Below are positions 7,071 through 16,055 of a DNA stretch of 64,000 bases, piece after piece. The stretch comes from Veillonella sp. 3891. GTDB taxonomy: Bacteria; Bacillota; Negativicutes; Veillonellales; Veillonellaceae. The number at the start of each line of letters is the position of its first letter. Positions within the stretch are counted from its first letter, which is position 1. Where the stretch lies: NCBI RefSeq assembly GCF_003992315.1, contig NZ_RQVE01000001.1, forward strand, positions 124,001 to 188,000. The letters are read 5' to 3'. The position numbers were made by a program, and so were the translations under genes. Under the pieces are notes generated by a model. It searched no databases and was not told the origin of the DNA. It worked only from the letters and a program-made list of their open reading frames with translations.

Positions 7071-7925
7071 ATGAAAGAATTAACATATTTTAATGGCGAG
7101 ATGGTAGAGCCAGGTGCCAAGGTGGTTAGTCTTGATGATAGAGGATATTGTTTTGGTGATGGTGTATACGAGGTAGTGCGTGTGTACAACGGTCGTGCGT
7201 TTGCCTTTTCCTATCACCAAGATCGTTTGTATCGTTCTATGCGTGAAATGGACATTCCTGTGCGTATGCCGCCAGATGAGTTGCAAGAGTTGCACGAAAT
7301 CATGATTGAACAAAGTGAAATTACTGATGGATATATTTACTTACAGATTACTCGTGGGGTAACACCTCGTCATCATGCGTTTGAGCGCTCTAAATTAGAA
7401 CCGCAAATGTATATGTTTATTAAACCGATTACAACGGACTTAGGAGCCTTGCAAGATGGTGTAAAAGCGATTACATTACCTGATGAACGTTGGGCTCGTG
7501 TGGACATCAAAACACTAAACTTAATTCCAAATATTTTGGCACAAACGAAAGCTGAGAAAAAAGGTGCCTATACAGCTATTTTGGTACGTGATGGAATCGT
7601 TACAGAAGGGGCTACCTCTAATGTATTCGTTATGAAAGATGGTGTATGTTATACGCATCCAGCTGATCATCATATTCTAAAAGGTATTACTCGTCAGTTA
7701 GTGGTGACTCGTGTTGCACCGACGGCAGGGATTACGATTATTGAGCGTGAATTTGATGAAACGTTCCTAAAAGATGCAGATGAAATCTTCTTTACCGATA
7801 CCATTGGTGGTATTATTCCGATTACAACCTTAAACCGTGAGCCTGTTGGTGATGGAAAACCGGGCAAAGCGGCAAAAGTATTAGCTGAACAATTACAACA
7901 TTTAATGGAAGAAGGGTTAGCATAA
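7071..7925 (+). CDS. dat: D-amino-acid aminotransferase
   Basis: 284 residues, the usual length for class IV PLP aminotransferases. The PLP lysine is K147 in DIKTLNLIPN. GDGVYEVVRVYNG near the N-terminus and EGATSNVF later are class IV marks; the arrangement fits D-alanine transaminase more than branched-chain BCAT. It would make D-Glu or D-Ala for peptidoglycan from keto acids. The stop overlaps the start of the next gene by one base (TAATG), suggesting coupled translation. Weak alternative: aminodeoxychorismate lyase. Confidence 0.85.
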   Translation: MKELTYFNGEMVEPGAKVVSLDDRGYCFGDGVYEVVRVYNGRAFAFSYHQDRLYRSMREMDIPVRMPPDELQELHEIMIEQSEITDGYIYLQITRGVTPRHHAFERSKLEPQMYMFIKPITTDLGALQDGVKAITLPDERWARVDIKTLNLIPNILAQTKAEKKGAYTAILVRDGIVTEGATSNVFVMKDGVCYTHPADHHILKGITRQLVVTRVAPTAGITIIEREFDETFLKDADEIFFTDTIGGIIPITTLNREPVGDGKPGKAAKVLAEQLQHLMEEGLA

Positions 7926-8440
7926 TGTCAGTCAAAACAATAACAGGAAGTGCCTTGCTCTTAGCCATTGCTTTGCTAAGTCAAGGATTTCTTCGTATGA
8001 TTATTCCTATGCACGGTTTAGTGCAATTTCTAGTGGGCTCTATCGTAGGTGCTTGTACGGCACTGGCTACATGGCGATATGGCTTGTGGAGCGGATTTGT
8101 AGTGGCTTGTGTGACGCCGATTATGGCGTTCTTGCAAGGTATGTTGACCATACCTTTATTTGTACCTGTGGTGGCTATTGGTAGTATGGCATATGCAATC
8201 ACTGTGAAAGTATTAGGTACAAAGCGTGTGTGGATGACTGCGATTACAGGTGCTATTGTGAAAAGTGTAGTTCTTTATGGACTATTCTTGGCGCTGTTCC
8301 AATTGATGCCAGGCATTCCTGAAGCCATGCAAAAAGGAATTTTATTCAGCATGGGGTGGCCACAGTTAATCACAGGTACTTGTGGTGTGTTCCTAGCTGC
8401 TTTCATTGCAAAACGTGGTGGGATTGTTATAAAGAGTTAA
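7925..8440 (+). CDS. Small integral membrane protein, possibly ECF-transporter S component-like
   Basis: 171 residues, mostly hydrophobic, with about five or six membrane helices and an early Arg within the first loop (GFLRMIIPMHG). The shape resembles S components of energy-coupling-factor transporters, but no ligand-specific motif is recognised. It overlaps dat by one base, so the two are probably made together; a role in uptake of a substrate linked to amino-acid metabolism is only a guess. Confidence 0.5.
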   Translation: MSVKTITGSALLLAIALLSQGFLRMIIPMHGLVQFLVGSIVGACTALATWRYGLWSGFVVACVTPIMAFLQGMLTIPLFVPVVAIGSMAYAITVKVLGTKRVWMTAITGAIVKSVVLYGLFLALFQLMPGIPEAMQKGILFSMGWPQLITGTCGVFLAAFIAKRGGIVIKS

Positions 8441-8508
8441 TACTTCTAAATATAAAGTTATAATTTAAAGCTATAACAAACGATAGGTAAGCAATATAGT
8501 GGGAATTA

Positions 8509-8538
8509 TTGACAGTCTGTCTACTCACATTGTACAAT
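8509..8538 (+). promoter_or_regulatory. Promoter of metNIQ
   Basis: Perfect TTGACA (8509-8514), an 18-bp spacer and TACAAT (8533-8538). Transcription would start near 8545, leaving a leader of about 65 nt. Confidence 0.75.
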
Positions 8539-8550
8539 TTATGCATACCC

Positions 8551-8586
8551 AAGAGCTCTTAGGTTACTGAGAGCTCTTATTTTATT
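8551..8586 (+). terminator. Hairpin with T tract at the start of the metNIQ leader
   Basis: AAGAGCTC (8551-8558) pairs with GAGCTCTT (8571-8578), followed by ATTTTATTT. It lies within the first ten nucleotides of the predicted transcript. It could be an attenuator, a 5' stabilising hairpin, or the terminator of the preceding operon. The leader is too short for a SAM riboswitch. Confidence 0.55.
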
Positions 8587-8609
8587 TAGTTTGAAAAGGA
8601 GAGGATTTC

Positions 8610-9656
8610 ATGATAGAACTTAAACAGATTCAAAAAATCTATGAAGGTGCTGTCCGCGTGGAAGCCTTGAAAGAAATTAATGTCACTATACAAGAAGGCG
8701 AAATTTTTGGTGTCATCGGTCAATCTGGTGCCGGTAAATCCACCTTGATTCGCTGTATTAATATGTTGGAACGTCCTACATCTGGATCCGTTATTGTGGA
8801 CGGTGTAGATTTAACAAAGCTGAATACGGCTGAATTACGTGAAGAACGTAAACATATCGGTATGATTTTCCAACACTTTAATTTACTTTCATCCCGCACA
8901 GTTTATGAAAACGTGGCATTCCCATTGGAATTACAAGGATTGTCAAAAGATGAAATTAGAGAACGTATTTTACCAATTCTAGATATTGTAAAATTGTCGG
9001 ATCGATTAGACAATTATCCATCCCAATTGTCTGGTGGTCAGAAACAACGTGTTGGTATTGCTCGTGCCTTAGCTAGCAATCCGAAAGTGTTGTTATGTGA
9101 TGAAGCTACATCTGCACTTGACCCGCAAACGACTAAATCTATTTTGGCATTGTTGAAAGATATCAACCGTCGATTGAATTTAACGATTGTGTTAATCACT
9201 CATGAAATGAATGTCATCAAGGAGATTTGTGATCGTGTAGCCGTTATCGAAGGTGGTACGATCATTGAAGAAGGTCCTGTTGTAGATGTGTTCACAGAAC
9301 CAAAAGAAGCAACGACAAAAGAGTTCGTGTCTGCTATTATCAGCCATGATTTACCAGAAGATGCATTGGCTCACTTAACATTAAATGAAAGTTGGGTTGA
9401 AGGAGCCAATCCGATTGTACGATTGACTTTCAAAGGCAATGTAACAGATGAACCTGTAGTGGCAAGCATCATTCGTAAATTCGATACAGATGTGAGCATC
9501 TTATTTGGTGGTGTAGATTACATTCAAGATATGAGCTTTGGTCATTTGATTGTAGAATTAAAAGGCGAGCGTGCTAAATCAGAAGCTGCCATCAACTACT
9601 TACATAATTTACCAATTGGAAGCGAGGTGATCGGTTATGTCACAGCAAATCATTAA
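8610..9656 (+). CDS. metN: Methionine ABC transporter ATP-binding protein
   Basis: 348 residues. Walker A GQSGAGKST near residue 40, signature LSGGQKQR near 142, Walker B VLLCDEATSALD, and the D-loop and H-loop (LITHEM) are all present. The C-terminal 80 residues form the NIL (ACT-like) domain that binds methionine and inhibits the transporter. It powers import of D- and L-methionine with MetI and MetQ. The ATG follows AAAGGAGAGG. Its 3' end overlaps metI by 20 bp. Confidence 0.95.
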   Translation: MIELKQIQKIYEGAVRVEALKEINVTIQEGEIFGVIGQSGAGKSTLIRCINMLERPTSGSVIVDGVDLTKLNTAELREERKHIGMIFQHFNLLSSRTVYENVAFPLELQGLSKDEIRERILPILDIVKLSDRLDNYPSQLSGGQKQRVGIARALASNPKVLLCDEATSALDPQTTKSILALLKDINRRLNLTIVLITHEMNVIKEICDRVAVIEGGTIIEEGPVVDVFTEPKEATTKEFVSAIISHDLPEDALAHLTLNESWVEGANPIVRLTFKGNVTDEPVVASIIRKFDTDVSILFGGVDYIQDMSFGHLIVELKGERAKSEAAINYLHNLPIGSEVIGYVTANH

Positions 9657-10290
9657 TTTATTGATACAAGGTTTCTTGGAAACAGTACAAATGACAGTGA
9701 TTTCCACTGTGGTAGCCGTTCTAATCGGTGTTCCTTTGGGTGTTATCTTGGTCATCACCAGTCGTGGTCATATCATGCAAAATGAAGGCCTTAACAAAGT
9801 GTTAGGGGCTATTGTGAATGCTACACGATCTATTCCTTTCATCATTTTGATGGTAGCCATCATTCCATTTACACGGTTAGTGGCAGGTACATCTATCGGG
9901 ACTACTGCAGCCTGTGTGCCTTTGACCTTAGCAGCCATCCCATTTTTGGCTCGTTTAGTAGAAACAGCCATCAAAGAAGTGAATGGCGGTGTTATCGAGG
10001 CAGCGCAGTCCATGGGGGCTACACCATTACAAATTATTTGGAAAGTGTTGTTGCCTGAAGCATTGCCTACATTAATTGATAATATTACTGTACTCATCGT
10101 TAACTTAATCAGTTATTCAGCGATGGCAGGTGCTATCGGTGGTGGTGGTCTTGGTGACATTGCCATCCGCTATGGTTATCAACGATTCCAAGGTGATGTT
10201 ATGTTAGCAACTATCATCATTTTAATTGTATTAGTACAAGTTATTCAAAGTTTAGGGGACTACTTATCCCGCAAAGTAAATAAAAAATAA
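9637..10290 (+). CDS. metI: Methionine ABC transporter permease
   Basis: 217 residues with five membrane helices. The EAA loop (EAAQSMGATPLQIIWKVLLP) contacts MetN. VPLGVILVITSRG and the RSIPFIILM segment are typical of MetI. The start lies inside the end of metN, a 20-bp overlap with its own GCGAGGTGA ribosome site. Confidence 0.95.
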   Translation: MSQQIINLLIQGFLETVQMTVISTVVAVLIGVPLGVILVITSRGHIMQNEGLNKVLGAIVNATRSIPFIILMVAIIPFTRLVAGTSIGTTAACVPLTLAAIPFLARLVETAIKEVNGGVIEAAQSMGATPLQIIWKVLLPEALPTLIDNITVLIVNLISYSAMAGAIGGGGLGDIAIRYGYQRFQGDVMLATIIILIVLVQVIQSLGDYLSRKVNKK

Positions 10291-10301
10291 AGGAGATAGT
10301 C

Positions 10302-11111
10302 ATGAAGAAAATTTTAGTTGGCTTATTAGCCATTGCATCTTTAGTGCTATTATTAGCAGGATGCGGAAAAGAAGAAGTAAAACCAGCAGCAGATGCGCCT
10401 ATTAAAGTAGGTGTTACAGCAGGTCCGCATGCAAAAGTGATGGAGTTTGTAAAACAAGAGGCAGCCAAACAAGGGTTGAACATTGAAGTCGTTGAATTCA
10501 GCGATTACATTCAACCAAACATTGCCCTAGATCAAAAAGAGTTGAATGTAAACTCTTACCAACACCAACCATTCTTGGATAATATGGTAAAAGATAAAGG
10601 GTTAAAAATTCAATCTATCGGTAAAACAATCTTGTTGCCAATGGGCATTTACTCCAATAAATACAAAGATTTGAAAGATGTACCTAATGGTGCGACTGTA
10701 GCGATTCCAAATGACCCAACAAATGGTGGTCGTGCTTTATTGTTATTACAACAAGCAGGCTTAATTACATTGAAAGATGGGGGCAGTGTTAAATCTTCTG
10801 TAGCAGATATTACTGGCAACCCTAAAAACTTAGAAATTCGTGAGTTGGAAGCAGCGCAAATCGCTCGTTCTTTAAATGACGTAGACGTAGCAGCAGTGAA
10901 CACTAACTATGCAATCCCAGCTGGTTTGAATCCACAAAAAGATGCAGTTGTAGTGGAAAGCATTGACTCTCCATATGCTAATGTAATAGCGGTTCGTACA
11001 GATGATGTAAACAATGAAACATACAAAAAATTGTTGTCTATTTACCAATCTGAACCAGTACGTAAATTCATTCAAGAAGAATTCAAAGGATCCATTGTCC
11101 CAGCATTCTAA
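10302..11111 (+). CDS. metQ: Methionine-binding lipoprotein
   Basis: 269 residues. A lipoprotein signal peptide ends in LLLAGC with Cys at residue 21. The mature domain has KVGVTAGPHAKVMEFV and the NSYQHQPFLDNM motif of the NlpA/MetQ family, which binds methionine at the outer face of the inner membrane and delivers it to MetNI. Third gene of the operon, 11 bp after metI, followed by a strong terminator. Confidence 0.95.
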   Translation: MKKILVGLLAIASLVLLLAGCGKEEVKPAADAPIKVGVTAGPHAKVMEFVKQEAAKQGLNIEVVEFSDYIQPNIALDQKELNVNSYQHQPFLDNMVKDKGLKIQSIGKTILLPMGIYSNKYKDLKDVPNGATVAIPNDPTNGGRALLLLQQAGLITLKDGGSVKSSVADITGNPKNLEIRELEAAQIARSLNDVDVAAVNTNYAIPAGLNPQKDAVVVESIDSPYANVIAVRTDDVNNETYKKLLSIYQSEPVRKFIQEEFKGSIVPAF

Positions 11112-11138
11112 GTGAATGAAAGCAAAAAAGAAACATAA

Positions 11139-11183
11139 AACAGAGGCTAGTTGATGAACTATCATCAACAGCCTCTGTTTTTT
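11139..11183 (+). terminator. Terminator of metNIQ
   Basis: AACAGAGGCTnGTTGATGA pairs with TCATCAACAGCCTCTGTT around a 4-nt loop, followed by TTTTTT. Confidence 0.9.
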
Positions 11184-11284
11184 GTATAAGAATGAAGAAT
11201 TTATGATATATGTATGGTATTTCCTATGGTATAATGGTAGTGAAATAAAGTACATTCCGAATAGAATTATGAAGGAGTAAAAGA

Positions 11285-11572
11285 TTGAATCAAAAACTTA
11301 AGAATCCAATACACGACCAATTGTTTCGAGCAGTCTTGTCTTTGGAGACATTAGAAGAATGTTATGAATTTTTTGAAGATATTTGTACCATCGGAGAATT
11401 AAAATCTATTTCTCAACGGCTGGAGGTAGCGAGACTATTGAAAGCGGGCACAGGGTACGATCAAATCGTAGAACTCACAGGTGCTAGCACAGCTACCATA
11501 AGTCGTGTAAAACGGTGCTTGAATTATGGTGCTGATGGATATAATAAAATTTTACCGCGTATTGAAGCATAA
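11285..11572 (+). CDS. TrpR-like protein, YerC/YecD family
   Basis: 95 residues, the family length. It contains a Trp-repressor-like helix-turn-helix: ELKSISQRLEVARLL followed by GASTATISRVKR. The start is TTG 11285, with GGAG 8 bp upstream. An ATGGTATAAT promoter box ends near 11235. These proteins are presumed DNA-binding regulators whose targets are mostly unknown; here it stands between metNIQ and a TSUP permease, which does not identify a target. Confidence 0.85.
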   Translation: MNQKLKNPIHDQLFRAVLSLETLEECYEFFEDICTIGELKSISQRLEVARLLKAGTGYDQIVELTGASTATISRVKRCLNYGADGYNKILPRIEA

Positions 11573-11618
11573 GAGGAAGACATCAAAGTGATGTAGTTAA
11601 GAAAGGAGGGCTCATACC

Positions 11619-12395
11619 ATGGAAGGCGATTTGCTCATAGGTATTATATTATTTTTTGCAGGGACCCTAGCAGGATTTATTGACTCCATTGTTGGAGGCG
11701 GTGGATTGATTTCATTGCCTGCATTGATGCTGACGAATATGCCAGTGGCCATGTGTTTGGGGACGAATAAACTGTCCAGCGTATTTGGATCAGGGACGGC
11801 GATGATTAACTTTGCTAAAAATAAGTTGGTAGACTGGGGCTTTGTAAAACGAATTATGCCGTTTACGCTTATTATGTCCATGATCGGTGCGTATATAGCA
11901 GTCTATGTTCCAGGTACATTTTTAAAACCACTTATCATTGTATTATTGCTAGCTGTATTCATTGTGGTGCTTACCAAAAAAGATTGGGGTGCCATAGCAC
12001 AAGTAGAGCGTAAAACAGGATGGAAATTAATTGCCTATCTAGCAATGGCCATTATCATTGCTTTATACGATGGATTTCTTGGCCCTGGTACAGGGATGTT
12101 TTTAATATTTTATTTCTTGTTTATGGGCTATGACTTTTTAGGGGCTTCGGGAAATGCTAAAGTGTTAAATACGGTAAGTAATTTTGGGTCTTTATTAGTG
12201 TTTATCTATATGGGTCAGGTCAATTACGGCTATGGATTAGCCGTGGCAGTAGGTCAAATTATTGGTGCCACTGCAGGATCGAAGTTAGCCATGGTGAAAG
12301 GCGCAGGACTAGTACGATTTTTATTTATTACCATGTCTTTGACGATGCTAATGAAATTGACCTATGACTATTTACTTTCACTAGGAATTATATAG
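11619..12395 (+). CDS. TauE/SafE (TSUP) family permease
   Basis: 258 residues with about eight membrane helices. The N-terminal repeat contains GFIDSIVGGGGLISLPAL, and the second half has YDGFLGPGTGMFLIFYF, the paired Gly-Pro-rich motifs of the TSUP family (sulfite, sulfonate or thiosulfate export or uptake). GAAAGGAGGG precedes the ATG. The SDR gene begins 11 bp later, so they are probably co-transcribed. The substrate cannot be read from sequence. Confidence 0.85.
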   Translation: MEGDLLIGIILFFAGTLAGFIDSIVGGGGLISLPALMLTNMPVAMCLGTNKLSSVFGSGTAMINFAKNKLVDWGFVKRIMPFTLIMSMIGAYIAVYVPGTFLKPLIIVLLLAVFIVVLTKKDWGAIAQVERKTGWKLIAYLAMAIIIALYDGFLGPGTGMFLIFYFLFMGYDFLGASGNAKVLNTVSNFGSLLVFIYMGQVNYGYGLAVAVGQIIGATAGSKLAMVKGAGLVRFLFITMSLTMLMKLTYDYLLSLGII

Positions 12396-12406
12396 TAGGG
12401 GTGACT

Positions 12407-13177
12407 ATGCAAAAGTTTAGTGATAATCAAGTAGCGTTAATCAGTGGTGGTACATCTGGCATTGGATTTGCTACAGCAGAATTACTGTTAAAGCAAGGTT
12501 GGTGCGTTGTTATCAATGGCCGCAATGAATGGGATGGACAAGAAGCGGTCGTTAAATTGCGTCGTATTTCCTCAAAAGTTCGATTTGTACAAGGCGATGT
12601 GAGTAAGGTTATGAATTGTCGTCGTATTGTAGAAGATACAGTACGTCTATTTGGTAATTTGAATGCGTTAGTAACGGCTGCTGGCTATTATGAAGAACGA
12701 TTGTTAGAGGATGTGGATGAACAAAACTTTGATGAAATGTTTGGAACTAATGTGAAAGGTACGGTCTTTTTATGCCAAGCCGCAGCGCCGTACTTGAAAC
12801 AAGTTCATGGTAGCATCGTGACCATCTCTAGTGATGCAGGTCTACAAGGGAATGTAGCGTGCACTGTATACGGAGCATCCAAAGGGGCTGTGGTGAGCTT
12901 TACGAAGTCACTGTCCTTAGAAATGGCGCCACATCGTGTCCGCGTAAACTGTGTATGTCCTGGTGATGTAGATACATCATTAGTGGCGAAACAATTGGCT
13001 AATGAACCTTCTGGAGATATTGTAAAAGCTAAGGAAGAGATGGCACTGCACTATCCATTGGGACGGATTGCACAACCCAAAGAAGTGGGAGAAGTCATTG
13101 CTTTTCTCATCAGTGAGAAAGCCTCTTTCGTGACGGGAGCCGCTTGGACTGTAGATGGTGGATTAACAAGTTGGTAA
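12407..13177 (+). CDS. SDR family oxidoreductase
   Basis: 256 residues if started at ATG 12407 (AGGGGTG just upstream); a GTG at 12401 is in frame but lies within the ribosome site. It has the Rossmann TGxxxGxG variant GGTSGIGFA, the catalytic YGASK (Tyr and Lys) with preceding Ser, the post-strand TAAGYY region and a C-terminal VDGG. This is the classical short-chain dehydrogenase/reductase layout, closest in style to FabG-like NAD(P)H reductases. The substrate is unknown. Confidence 0.85.
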   Translation: MQKFSDNQVALISGGTSGIGFATAELLLKQGWCVVINGRNEWDGQEAVVKLRRISSKVRFVQGDVSKVMNCRRIVEDTVRLFGNLNALVTAAGYYEERLLEDVDEQNFDEMFGTNVKGTVFLCQAAAPYLKQVHGSIVTISSDAGLQGNVACTVYGASKGAVVSFTKSLSLEMAPHRVRVNCVCPGDVDTSLVAKQLANEPSGDIVKAKEEMALHYPLGRIAQPKEVGEVIAFLISEKASFVTGAAWTVDGGLTSW

Positions 13178-13256
13178 TTCATACGGAAATTTGATACAAT
13201 AAGGGTAATCAGTACATTGACACATACATATTTTGTGGTAAGTATAGGAGACAAAT

Positions 13257-14399
13257 ATGGAACAGTTGGAATACAATAATGAAACACTTGCTCAAGCAAC
13301 GAATGTACAAGAAGAAGTAGAAATGATTTGTCGTTGGGCTGCGGCTCGTGCAGCTGGCATTGCGGCATTACCAAAGTTTAATTATGCAGGTTTATTAGCT
13401 AATGATGTGTATATGGTATCCCGCATTGCTAAAGTCTATGGCGTATGCCCTGCTAAAGAGGGTATTACGGGATTTTTAGTAGGTCTTGGTGGCAGTGCTG
13501 TGGCAGCCTTGGTATGTACGATTGTGCCAAGTATCATTCTTCGTGTTCCTGTGGCAGCGGCCATTACTTACGGCGTAGGTAAAATGGCTGCCAAATGGAT
13601 TGAAGATGGTATGCCAACATGCCCTAATTTTGAGGCTTATCGACAACGGTTAGTAGATATTTATGAATATAACAAAGAAACAGTGATTACATTGGCTAAT
13701 ACACCACTTCGTGATAAACCATTAGGCAATGAAAGTGTAGACTTCTTAGAAGATGTTCATGTATCTGGTAACGAGTATTTAGCAAGTGCGAAAGGATTTG
13801 CAAGTTCCTTTGTAGGCGCTGATTTATTGGCTAATATGGGTGCTGTGAAAGACCTTGCAGTAGGAGCCGTCTCTATCTTGGCAGCGACTGTGAAAGATGC
13901 CTTAGAAAAAAGTGGTAATGAAGAATTACTAGATAATGCTCGTCATGCTGCAAAAGGCGTTGGATCCTTACTTAAAATTTTAGCGGTGGAAGCATTATCT
14001 TTAACAGGAGCCGCAGCAAGTACATCGGCTTCCAAAGCAAGTGTATATACAAAAGCAGCCTATGAAAAAGCAGATACTGTACGTCAAACATTAAATGACT
14101 CTTTACAGACTACTGTAGAACCAGTAGTAGAAAAAGCGACGGCTGTGATGCAAGATGTAAAAGAAGTAGTAGAGCCAAAATTACAACAAGTCAAAGAAGC
14201 AGTGGAGCCAACATTACAGCAAGTAGAAGAAAAAGCTTCTGAACTAACAACAAAAGCAATTGATCAAGCACAAGAAACGGTGCAAGATATTCGTGAAAAA
14301 GCAGAAGTTGTAAAAGAAACAGCTGTAGAATTGGCGGAACAAACAAAAGAGAAAGCTATTGATTTAGCAGAACAAGCAAAAGATAAGTTCAAACGGTAA
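13257..14399 (+). CDS. DUF697-like membrane-associated protein with long amphipathic tail
   Basis: 380 residues. Residues 30-130 include EGITGFLVGLGGSAVAALVCTIVPSI and resemble the DUF697/YcjF hydrophobic module. From about residue 265 the chain becomes a long charged helix built of roughly 11-residue repeats rich in VEP, QQVKEAVEP and AxEKA, like LEA or apolipoprotein helices that lie on membranes. The YkvA-family gene follows 17 bp later in the same direction. A role in envelope or stress protection is possible but unproven. Confidence 0.5.
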   Translation: MEQLEYNNETLAQATNVQEEVEMICRWAAARAAGIAALPKFNYAGLLANDVYMVSRIAKVYGVCPAKEGITGFLVGLGGSAVAALVCTIVPSIILRVPVAAAITYGVGKMAAKWIEDGMPTCPNFEAYRQRLVDIYEYNKETVITLANTPLRDKPLGNESVDFLEDVHVSGNEYLASAKGFASSFVGADLLANMGAVKDLAVGAVSILAATVKDALEKSGNEELLDNARHAAKGVGSLLKILAVEALSLTGAAASTSASKASVYTKAAYEKADTVRQTLNDSLQTTVEPVVEKATAVMQDVKEVVEPKLQQVKEAVEPTLQQVEEKASELTTKAIDQAQETVQDIREKAEVVKETAVELAEQTKEKAIDLAEQAKDKFKR

Positions 14400-14416
14400 T
14401 CAGCGAGGTCATCATT

Positions 14417-14761
14417 ATGAATATTTTAAAACTCCTTAAGTATGGAAAAAACTTTACATCTGATGCCTTTATGTCCACTGTGAATCGCATGGGCCGTAAT
14501 ATTATGTTTGCACGAAAAGCAGTTATGTTATATTATTGTTTACGTGATAAAGACACACCAAAATTTGTAAAAGCTGTCATTGCCGGGGCTTTGGGTTATT
14601 TAATTTTGCCTATCGACTTTATTCCAGATAGTGTACCAGGTCTTGGATGGGTAGATGATGTAGCCATCTTGGCGATTGCTATGAAAGTGGCTAATCGGTA
14701 TATTAAGGCTTCTCATAAAGAACAAGCACAAAAATTCGTGCCTATTGGATCAATTGAGTAA
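14417..14761 (+). CDS. YkvA family (DUF1232) protein
   Basis: 114 residues. The DUF1232 core VKAVIAGALGYLILPIDFIPD followed by GLGWVDDVAIL is intact, with two membrane-associated helices. Function is unknown; members are small membrane proteins. Probably transcribed with the preceding gene. A terminator follows at once. Confidence 0.85.
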   Translation: MNILKLLKYGKNFTSDAFMSTVNRMGRNIMFARKAVMLYYCLRDKDTPKFVKAVIAGALGYLILPIDFIPDSVPGLGWVDDVAILAIAMKVANRYIKASHKEQAQKFVPIGSIE

Positions 14762-14767
14762 TGAGTA

Positions 14768-14794
14768 AAAGGGGCTCTTTGGAGCCTCTTATTG
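14768..14794 (+). terminator. Terminator after ykvA-like gene
   Basis: AAGGGGCTC and GAGCCTCTT pair around a short loop, then ATT-rich sequence follows. Confidence 0.65.
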
Positions 14795-14814
14795 CATAGG
14801 AAAGGTAGTATACG

Positions 14815-15225
14815 ATGATTTCTACGTCACTACGTGTCCGATTTTATGAAACGGATATGATGGAGATTGCTCATCATACCAACCATTTACGGTGGTTTGA
14901 AATGGGCCGAATTGAATATTTCCGCCGCTGTGGCATTAGTCTATGGGACATGATGCAAGAGGGCATCGTCTTTCCTATTACAAAAGTGAGCTGTGAGTAT
15001 AAGGAAGTGGCACGTTTTGACGATGTATTGCGGGTAGAATTAACAGTGGCCTCATTGTCGAGGGCTCAATGTACTTTCACCTATCGGATTATCCGTGAAA
15101 GTGACGGAGCTCTCATTTGCACAGGAGAGACGCAAAACGTATTTACCGCTAAGGAAACGGGTAAAATTATTCGCTTGCCAGACGTATTTTTTAAACCTAT
15201 GAAAGCCGTAGCAGAGGAGGAGTAG
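14815..15225 (+). CDS. Acyl-CoA thioesterase, hotdog fold (YbgC/FadM-like)
   Basis: 136 residues, the length of 4-hydroxybenzoyl-CoA thioesterase family members. RVRFYETDMMEIAHHTNHLRWFE contains the active-site Asp (ETDMM) and the following NHLRWFE helix. It would hydrolyse acyl-CoA or acyl-ACP thioesters in the cytoplasm. It begins the run of closely spaced genes that includes murI. Confidence 0.85.
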   Translation: MISTSLRVRFYETDMMEIAHHTNHLRWFEMGRIEYFRRCGISLWDMMQEGIVFPITKVSCEYKEVARFDDVLRVELTVASLSRAQCTFTYRIIRESDGALICTGETQNVFTAKETGKIIRLPDVFFKPMKAVAEEE

Positions 15226-15228
15226 GGA

Positions 15229-16047
15229 ATGTCGCCCATACAGAAGGAATTACCTATTGGAGTCTTCGACTCTGGCATCGGTGGATTGTCTGTATTATCT
15301 GTGCTTACACAGGAATTTCCAGAAGAAGATTTTATTTACGTTGGAGATAGCGCAAATAATCCAGTAGGAAATAGGCCGATTGAGGAAATTGAAGGCATTG
15401 CTACGAAAATTGCAGAGTTTTTAGTGGCCCAACCAGTGAAACTAATAGTCATCGCTTGCAATACATTTTCTGTGGTAGCCTTGGACAAACTATCCAAACA
15501 ATTTGATGTACCTATTGTGGGGATGGCCCAGGGGATTCATGATGCTCTGCGTATCAAAGTCAAACAGAAACGTAAAGGACCTTTAGGCATTATGGCTACC
15601 GTCGCGACTATTAATAGTCATAAACATATGGATGCAGTCCATACCTTGAAGCCTCATGTAAAAGTAGTAGAACAAGGCTGTAAAGATTTGGCGGCCTGTA
15701 TTGAAGAAGGTCATTTAGATGATGCAGTTTTACGACATTGTGCAAAAGAATACGTACAGCCTTTGGTAGAGGCAAATGTGGAAGTGGCCATTTTAGGATG
15801 TACCCACTATCCTTTAGTAGAACCCATATTGCGTGAGTTGGCTAAAGAACAAATTTGCTTTGTGGATCCTGCGTGGGAAACATCTGATGCTGTAGGAGCT
15901 ATTTTGTACGGAGAAGATTTGGAGCAGACATCAGGTAGGAAAGGCTCTATACAAGTTTGTGTTACTAGCCATGCGGATCGAGTAACGTCTATCGTACAAG
16001 ATATTTTCAAAGATAGTAGCTTAGAAGCTAAGCTCATTACTCTTTAG
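15229..16047 (+). CDS. murI: Glutamate racemase
   Basis: 272 residues. Catalytic cysteines are C77 (ACNTFS) and C191 (LGCTHYP), with the GVFDSGIGGLSVL entry. It makes D-glutamate for peptidoglycan. Two conserved stretches deviate from most MurI proteins: GDSANNPVGNR replaces the usual GDTARxPYGxK, and ACNTFS replaces ACNTAS. A related Asp/Glu racemase role is therefore not excluded. Only 3 bp separate it from the thioesterase gene and 8 bp from the next, so an operon is likely. Confidence 0.8.
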   Translation: MSPIQKELPIGVFDSGIGGLSVLSVLTQEFPEEDFIYVGDSANNPVGNRPIEEIEGIATKIAEFLVAQPVKLIVIACNTFSVVALDKLSKQFDVPIVGMAQGIHDALRIKVKQKRKGPLGIMATVATINSHKHMDAVHTLKPHVKVVEQGCKDLAACIEEGHLDDAVLRHCAKEYVQPLVEANVEVAILGCTHYPLVEPILRELAKEQICFVDPAWETSDAVGAILYGEDLEQTSGRKGSIQVCVTSHADRVTSIVQDIFKDSSLEAKLITL

Positions 16048-16055
16048 GAGGAATT

